Assembly (NCBI GenBank): GCA_016703225.1
Contig: JADJCM010000006.1
Span: 1 to 40,108 of the forward strand
Direction of reading: 5' to 3'
Source of the DNA: Lysobacterales bacterium
GTDB lineage: Bacteria; Pseudomonadota; Gammaproteobacteria; Xanthomonadales; Ahniellaceae
DNA: 40,108 nucleotides
Notes under the pieces: generated by a model
What the model was told of the DNA's origin: nothing
Database searches by the model: none
What the model saw: only the letters and a program-made list of their open reading frames with translations
Shown: one piece after another, positions 34,031 to 40,108 of the stretch
Layout of the letters: the number at the start of each line of letters is the position of its first letter
How positions within the stretch are numbered: the first letter of the stretch is position 1
Made by a program: the position numbers and the translations under genes

Positions 34031-35170
34031 TCACACAATTCCGCGGTGAACATCGAGTCCGATCGAGAGGCGCACGAGGTTGAGCGGTACGCTGGCCGGT
34101 GCATCCAGACGACCCCAGTCGCGCACGCCGGCGACCGGGAATGCCAGCGATTCATAGCCACCCCAACTGGCTGCGAGCAGGAAGCGCTTGAGCGCATTGC
34201 AAAAGCGATCGATGGCGGCGAGGTCGGGCACGTCGAGTTCGATCGAGAACAAGCCGCTGGCGTGGTGCAGTTGCGCGGCGCTCAATTCGGGTTGCGTCGA
34301 ATACGGTGTCACCGGTGCATGGACGCAGCGCACCTTCGGGTGCTTCGCGAGATGCGCAAGCACCGTGGCGGTCGTGGCGGCGATGCGCTCCAGCCGCACC
34401 GGCAGCGTGCGCAGGCCACGCAGCAGCAACCACGCATCGAACGGCGACAGGATCGCCCCGAGCGTCATGTATGGGCCATCGAAGACCTTGCGCAGCATCG
34501 CATCCGAACCGCACAGCGCACCGGCGATGACATCGCTGTGGCCATTCAGGTACTTGGTCGCCGAGTGCGCAACCAGATCAATGCCGAGCGCGACCGGCGA
34601 TTGCCCGAGCGGGGTCGCGTAGCTGTTGTCGACCAGGGGTGACGATGCCCCTGCCCTTCGCCAGCATCGCGATGGCGGCCAGGTCCTGCTGCTCGAAGGT
34701 CAGCGAGTTCGGACTCTCAAGCACGATCAGGCGCGTGGCCGGCGAGATCGCTGCCGCCACCGCGGCGGTATCGGCGGCGTCGACGAACACGCCGCGCATG
34801 CCGAATTGCGCCAGCAGCTTGCGCACCAGTTGTCCGGTCCAGAAGTAGGGCTTCTCGACGCAGAGCACCTCATCGCCGGCGCGCACGTTGGCGAGCACTG
34901 CGGCCGCCATCGCCGCGGCGCCGGAGCCAAACAGCAGCGCGCGCTCGGCGCCTTCCAGCGCGGCAAGTTTCTTCGCCACGATCTCGACCGTCGGGTTGTT
35001 GCCGCGGGTGTAGACGTGGGCGTTGAACTCGTCGGCGAGGCGCGCGCGCATGGTCGCGATGTCCGGGTGCGCGAAGATCGCGCTCTGCACGATCGGCGGG
35101 ATCACCGCATCAAGTAGCGGTCGCGCTCCTCGCCCAGGTGGTTGATGATGAACGACAGGTCGCGCACCAC
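34031..35170 (-). CDS. MetB-type cystathionine gamma-synthase/lyase, frameshifted
   Basis: PLP enzyme of the Cys/Met metabolism family, about 380 residues. Readable parts are VIPPIVQSAIFAHPD, VYTRGNNPTVEIVAKKLAAL, the Gly-rich LFGSGAAAMAA, VDNSYATPLGQ, the Lys-PLP segment HSATKYLNGHSD and LVRLSIGL. Frameshifts lie near 35120 and 34640. The start is taken as GTG 35170, giving a reasonable N-terminus (RDLSFIINHLGEERD). The C-terminus ends soon after SIGL, about a dozen residues shorter than usual; a shift near 34050 would extend it to about 34009 (FTAELCDFSK). The neighbourhood (galU, O-antigen-type genes) matches the metB-linked LPS loci of Xanthomonas. Exact substrate is not clear. Confidence 0.75.
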
Positions 35171-35180
35171 CCTGCCCCGC

Positions 35181-36059
35181 TCAGTTCGCTTCGAGCGCGA
35201 GCCGTTCGCGCATCATCGCGACCACGGCGTTGTGCAGCTCGGGGTCTTCCAGCGCCAGGTGCACGGTCGCCTGGACCATGCCGAGACGGTTGCCGCAGTC
35301 GAAACGGCGCCCGATGAAGCGATACGCCAGCACCGGGTCGTTGACCAGCAGCGCAGCGATCGCGTCGGTCAGCTGGATCTCGCCGCCACTGCCGGCGCGG
35401 GTCGTCTCCAGCAGCTCGAAGATCTTCGGCGGACAGGATGTAGCGGCCGACGATGGCGAGCGTGGATGGCGCGACATCGGGCCTCGGCTTTTCGATCACG
35501 CCGCGCACGCGCGCCAGGTGGTCGTCGACACGCTCGGCCGAGACGATGCCGTAGCGGTGGGTGTGTTGGCGCGGGACGTCTTCGACCGCGATCACGCTGG
35601 CGCCATCGCGCTCGGCGATGTCGGCCATCTGGTGCAGTGCGCCGCGACCGCGGTTCCAGATCATGTCGTCGGGCAACAGCACCGCGAAGGGTTCGTCGCC
35701 GACGATCGCGCGCGCGCAGAGCACGGCATGACCGAGACCGAGGGCCTCGTGCTGGGTCACAAACACCGTCTGCACATGCGGCGGCGGGATGTGGCGGACC
35801 ATCTCCAGCAACTCATGCTTGCCGGCGGCTTCGAGCTTGGCTTCGAGTTCGTAGGCCTTGTCGAAGTAATCGGCGATCGCGTGCTTGTAGCGATTGGGTG
35901 ATGAATACCAGGTGTCGCAGCCGGCCTCGACCGCTTCCTCGACCGCGTACTGATCAGTGGCCGGTCGATCAGTGGCAGCATCTCCCGGCACCACCTTGCT
36001 GGCGGGCAGGAACCGGGTGCCAAGCCCGGCCACCGGGAACACGGCTTGCGGATTCGCAT
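35181..36059 (-). CDS. galU: UTP-glucose-1-phosphate uridylyltransferase GalU, frameshifted
   Basis: Enzyme that makes UDP-glucose for LPS and exopolysaccharide. Segments are AVFPVAGLGTRFLPASKVVP (nucleotide-binding), EMLPLIDRPLI, QYAVEEAVEAG, NRYKHAIADYFDKAYELEAK, PFAVLLPDDMIWN, EKPRPDVAPSTLAIVGRYIL, PKIFELLETTRAGSGGEIQL and YRFIGRRFDCGNRLG. At least four frameshifts are needed (near 36045, 35980, an opposite pair near 35910 and one near 35440). With these fixed the length is about 292 residues, as in known GalU. The ATG at 36059 overlaps the stop of the upstream gene by ATGA. Errors are more likely than gene death. Confidence 0.85.
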
Positions 36060-37940
36060 CAGGAGACCGCCTTGTGGATCGAGACGATGTCTGCGTCGCG
36101 CTCGGTGCGCAGCTGGTCGAACTCCGGCACCAGCGACTGCAACAGGCGCAGCACTTCGTCTTCATCGAAGCGTCGCGCCGCGGCATCAAGCTTGTGCAGG
36201 CAAGGCGTCAGCTCGGTAAACGGCACCATGCGCGGCTGCGACAGGGAAAATCTTCGGATGGCCGGTGCTTTCGTGGTTCTCCTGCTCATGGAACAGCTCC
36301 TCGAACAGCTTTTCGCCGGCCCGCAGGCCGGTGTAGACGATCTGGATGTCGCGCTCGGGCAGCTTGCCGGCGAGCAGGATCATCTGCTCGGCGAGATAGC
36401 GGATGCGCACCGGCTCACCCATGTCGAGCGCGGAAGATTTCGCCGCCGCGACCGAGTACCGCCGCCTGCAGGATCAGCTGGCAAGCTTCGGGGATGGTCA
36501 TGAAGTAGCGCGAGATTTCCGGATGCGTGACGGTGACCGGGCCGCCGCGGTGGATCTGGTCGCGAAACAGCGGCACCACGCTGCCGGCGTGAATCGAGCA
36601 CGTTGCCGAAACGAACGGTGATGAAGTGCGTATTCGACTGCTGCGCCAGGCTCTGGCAGAAAAATCTCCGCGGCGCGCTTGGTCGCGCCCATCACGCTCG
36701 ACGGATTCACCCGCCTTGTCGGTCGGGAAATCAGCACGAAGTTGTGCACGCCATGCCGATCCGCCGCCAGCGCCAGCGCCCGCGTCGCCAGCAGGTTGTT
36801 GCGCACCGCTTCGCGCACCTGCTGCTGCAACAACGGCACGTGCTTGAACGCCGCAGCATGGAATACCGCCTCGGGCCGAACGCGGCTGAACACGCGCTCG
36901 AGTGTCGCGGCGTCGCCACAGTCTCCCAGGATGGGATCGATCACCAGGTCTGGAAAATTCGACGCGCAGTTCCTGCTCGACCTGGCACAAGTTGAACTCG
37001 GACAGTTCGAGCACGGCCAGGCGTTCGACACCGAGACGAGGCCGACCTGACGGCAGGAGTTCGGAGCCGATCGAGCCGCCACCACCGGTGATCAGCACGC
37101 GCCGCGAACGAGCCCGGCGCGGATCGCGGTCCAGTCCAGTGACACCGGTTCGCGCCCGAGCAGGTCCTCGATCGCGACTTCCTTGAGTTCGTTGAAGTTG
37201 GATCGGCCTTCGACCACGTCCTCCAGTCGCGGCACGGTGCGAAACGGCAGCGTGGTCTGCTCGCAGATGCCGACGATGCGCTGCATCTGCTGGTTGCTCG
37301 CGGTCGGGATCGCGATCAGCACCATTTCCGCTGCGACCTCGCGCGCGATCTTGCGGTAACTGCTCGATCGGGCCGAGCACCGGCACCCCATGCACATTGG
37401 CACCGCGCAGACCCGACTTGTCGTCGAGGAAACCGACTACACAGTACGCGCCCTCGCGACGCAGGTCGCGCACCAGGGTCTCGCCGGCGCGTCCGGCACG
37501 GAGCAACCAGCACGCGCTGACTGCGCCGCACTGCGTCGCCATAGGCGACCGTCCTTCCAGAAGCGATACGCCGCGCGGCGTGGCGAGCAGCATCAGCGAT
37601 CGACACATCGGCAGCACCGAGCGCGGCGTGCCGCGAGCCGATGGAAGCGGGAGACCGAGGTGATCGCCAGCGCGCCGAGCACCGAGGCACGCGCGATGTT
37701 CCACAGGTCAGGCAGGCTGGCGAAGCGCCACAGCCCGCGACAGGCTGGTCCAGGCCAGGATCAGGGTCTGCGCGACCAGCACGATCGCGTGCTCGGTGCC
37801 GAACCAGGCGACAACCGGCGGATCGATTTGCAGGTTCCAGCGCAACCAGTTGGTGCCGAAACCAGGCCAGCCAGATCATGCACAGGTCATGTGCGACCAC
37901 GGCGAGGCGCGGATGGAGGATGGCGATCGGTCGACGGCAT
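36059..37940 (-). CDS. WbpM/CapD-type UDP-sugar 4,6-dehydratase, frameshifted
   Basis: Membrane-bound nucleotide-sugar dehydratase of O-antigen synthesis (WbpM/FlaA1/CapD family), about 625 residues when corrected. The N-terminal part has membrane helices near LAVVAHDLCMIWLAW. Then come a CoA-binding-like fold (CVVGFLDDKSGLRGANVHGV), the linker RSNFNELKEVAIEDLLGREP, the Rossmann motif LITGGGGSIGSEL, AVFHAAAFKHVPLL, NPSSVMGATKRAAEIF (Met in place of the catalytic Tyr, as in the large members), HPEISRYFMTIPEACQLILQ and the C-terminal VYTGLRAGEKLFEELF. At least seven single-base shifts occur. The likely start is ATG 37940. It starts 10 bases after the WecA-like gene. Confidence 0.78.
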
Positions 37941-37950
37941 GATGCGCCCG

Positions 37951-38976
37951 CTATTGTGCCCGATGCGCGCGTCGCAGCGCCCGTCGCGCAGCGATCCAGA
38001 TGCCGATTCCGAGTCCGTAGACCGCGACCGCGAGGAATTCCAGCAGTGGCGGATGCGCGCGCAGTTCGAGCAACGCCAGCGCCGGCAACACGATCAGCAG
38101 ATTCCATCCCTGAGGGCGGGCTACCACGCGCGCGGCAGCCAGCCGCGATGAGCCAGGCATTGGTACAGGTGATCGCGATGCGGCTTGGGCCAATGGCGGT
38201 GCGGCGCATGCGCCCTGGAACAAGGTGGCTGCCGCATCGACCGCGAATCCGGACGACAGGATCAATGCCCCGCCCCACCCGATCAGCCCGCGATCCACCG
38301 CGACCAGCGAGAATGCCGCGACCAGGAATCCGGAGCGAAATGCTGCCGACGTCGCCGAGAAACACGCGCGCAGGCGGCCAGTTGAACGGCAGGGAACGCG
38401 AGCACCGCAGGCTGCGGCCGCGGCGAACAGCAACAGCCGCGGCATCTGCATCGTGCCGAGCCGCGAGCAACGCGAGCACGGAGAAAACGAACAGCGACTG
38501 GCTCGCGAGGTGCATCCGAGCCATCCATGAAGTTGTGCAGGTTCATCGACGCGACGCCCATCGCAACCAGCAACAGGCCCGCTTCGAACCAGTACTTGCC
38601 ATCGAGCCCGCTGTTCGCGATGAAGGCCACCGGCGAGCACCGCCGTCGCCGCGAGCAGATGCACGGCGCAGGCGCAGCGGCACCGAGCGCGCACGATGGT
38701 CGTCCGCGAGCGCTGACGCCGGCTGCGAGCAACGGCCCGGCGATCAGCGGCAAGGAGAACCCGGCGAGTGTGCGGGCTGCACCGTGTGCTGGGCCAGCAG
38801 CGAGCAGGGATCGCGGCGACCGGGCCGATGCCGCCGCCACGCGGCGTCGGTGCTTTACGCAACCGCCGCCTCCGGCGCGTCCAGCACTGCAGGCGCTGCG
38901 CGCGCCGGATCCACAACGCGGTCAGCAGCGGCGACACGAGCAGAGCCAGCGCGGGCAGCCACCAGAGCGACGTCAA
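37951..38976 (-). CDS. WecA/TagO-like phospho-sugar transferase, frameshifted
   Basis: Polyprenol-phosphate sugar-1-phosphate transferase (glycosyltransferase family 4), which starts O-antigen units on undecaprenyl phosphate. Visible are LTSLWWLPALALLVSPLLTA (helix 1), KAPTPRGGGIG, NLHNFMDGSD (active-site Asp), VFLGDVGS (Asp of the Mg site) and a hydrophobic C-terminal half with EFLAVAVYGLGIGIWIA. About ten membrane helices are expected. At least five frameshifts occur, so lengths are approximate. The start is inferred as a TTG at 38976, overlapping the lapB stop (TTGA). The substrate sugar cannot be told. Confidence 0.72.
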   Translation of the reverse strand: MTSLWWLPALALLVSPLLTALWIRRAQRLQCWTRRRRRLRKAPTPRGGGIGPVAAIPARCWPSTRCSPHTRRVLLAADRRAVARSRRQRSRTTIVRARCRCACAVHLLAATAVLAGGLHREQRARWQVLVRSGPVAGCDGRRVDEPAQLHGWLGCTSRASRCSFSPCSRCSRLGTMQMPRLLLFAAAAACGARVPCRSTGRLRACFSATSAAFRSGFLVAAFSLVAVDRGLIGWGGALILSSGFAVDAAATLFQGACAAPPLAQAASRSPVPMPGSSRLAAARVVARPQGWNLLIVLPALALLELRAHPPLLEFLAVAVYGLGIGIWIAARRALRRAHRAQ

Positions 38977-40108
38977 TTGCCGGCGATGCCGTGCACCGGC
39001 TTCGATCGTGCTCCACGACTTGCAGCCCGGGCACTGCCAGTGATGCGCGCGCGCACCGAACCCGCAACGCGGAACAGCGGAACAAGGCCTGGCCGTCGAG
39101 CAGCTGCTTGAGCAGGTCGCGCAGACGTTCAGCTGTTCGCGGGCGTCGCCGTGCAGGCCGCTCAATTGCAGATCGACCAGCTCGGCCAGGCCGCGTATTG
39201 AAGGCTACTTGCTCAGGCGGTCGGAAAGAGCGAATGGCGGCCTCATCACCGTCGCGGTCGCGCACGACGCGTCATCTTGATCACCGGCGAGATGCCGGGA
39301 TAGCGGCGCATCGATTCCTCGAGCATGGCGTCGATCGACTCGCGTCGGTCGAGCTGCTCCAACGCATCGAGCAGCGGCCCGATCGCGATCGGCAGTACTC
39401 GATGTCGTTCTCGACCGCGCGCTCATAGGCATTGGCGGCGCGGCTCCAGTCCCTGGCGTTCGTGCGCGAGGCGTCCTTCGATCAAGCGCGGACGCACCGC
39501 CAGCGGCGCCACCGTCACCGCCTTCGGTCAGAGCAGGCGGTCCGCCGGCATCTTGTTTCACTGGCGCCGCGTTTCGCCAGTTCGCACAGGAACTGACTGA
39601 CCAGGTTCCGCCTGTGATTCGCCGCGGATCTCTCGATGAGGCGGATGGCGCGTGTTCGATCGCGCGCTTCCAGTCGCCCTGCTGGCAGATCGCGATCAGA
39701 CGACGCAGCCGGCGCATGCCGCATCAGAGTGCCGACCAGATCGGTGAACAACGTCTCGGCGCGACTGAGCAGGCCTGGCAACGCACGTAGAACTCGCCCA
39801 GTTCGAGCAGCGGGGCGACCTCTGCCCGACGTCAGATTGGCGAGCGATCAGGTTCGGTGCACGCGGATGGCGCGGGCCTGGTCTCGCCGGCGACGGAACA
39901 GATTGCCGAGTGCCAGGTGCGTCTCGACCGTCTGCTTGTCGATTTCAGCGACCCGTAAGAACACCTGATCGCCCTGTCCGGCCGCTCGTCCAACAGACAC
40001 CGGCCGCGAAAGTAGTTGTGGCGCAGACGGTCGGCCTGCGCACCCACGGCAGCGCCGGGATCGCGTCGCGCCAGATCCAGCCGGTGAGGATCGCGGCCAG
40101 TACCAGCA
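38973..40108 (-). CDS. lapB: LPS assembly regulator LapB (YciM), partial and frameshifted
   Basis: Inner-membrane TPR protein that controls LPS synthesis with LpxC and FtsH. The 5' end is beyond the right edge. Readable parts are ADRLRHNYFRGRCL and LLDERPDRAIRC, TVETHLALGNLFRRRGETRP (TPR), and the C-terminal rubredoxin-like end CGFGARAHHWQCPGCKSW, with CxxC pairs. Many single-base shifts occur across the 1.1 kb. The usual neighbour order ihfB-lapA-lapB would place the missing genes to the right. It overlaps the WecA-like gene. Confidence 0.72.

Overview
The window is high-GC DNA from a denitrifying or nitrate-respiring gammaproteobacterium, most likely of the Xanthomonadales (Lysobacterales). 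The reasons are codon use, a fused MoaC-MoaB protein, and the right-hand locus. There lapB, a WecA-like transferase, a WbpM/CapD-like dehydratase, galU and a MetB-type enzyme lie side by side, as in the metB-linked LPS loci known from Xanthomonas. The assignment is an inference from gene content; no 16S or marker gene is present.

Layout. 1-1329: start of an RND pump and its membrane-fusion lipoprotein, minus strand, with a TetR-type dyad upstream. 1438-5148: decayed DNA holding an LpxR-like lipid A deacylase remnant cut by a complete IS21-family element (1954-4582, with an 8-bp target duplication), then the 3' end of an IS1634/IS4-type transposase. 5395-5622: a small conserved protein of unknown function. 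5822-22923: a nitrate respiration island. It holds narXL (minus), the molybdenum cofactor operon moaA-moaCB-moeA-moaD-moaE plus a small unknown protein (plus), and narK1-narK2-narG-narH-narJ-narI (minus). These work together: NarXL senses nitrate, the moa/moe genes make the cofactor that NarG needs, NarJ inserts it, NarK1/K2 move nitrate and nitrite, and NarGHI reduces nitrate at the membrane.

22924-34030 is an accessory region. It has an IS66-family transposase scrap, two unknown genes, a 31-bp perfect palindrome, a small helix-turn-helix-like gene and a translationally coupled TnsA-TnsB-TnsC-TniQ set (25647-30505). Cargo follows: a zinc-ribbon protein, a roughly 530-residue protein with a HEPN-like motif split by an in-frame TGA, and an orphan MbcA/ParS-like antitoxin. 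A cluster of five degenerate repeats at 30-32 bp spacing (33811-33965) looks like the distal end of a Tn7-like transposon. The candidate element stops just beyond the 3' end of the MetB-type gene. This is the most novel part of the window.

34031-40108: sulfur amino acid and LPS genes, all minus strand, each broken by one or more frameshifts. Frameshifts also occur in the membrane-fusion protein, narX, moaA, tnsA, tnsB, tniQ and others, while the long nar operon is clean. The shifts often sit at C or G runs and are densest at the right end, so most are probably sequencing errors rather than true pseudogenes.
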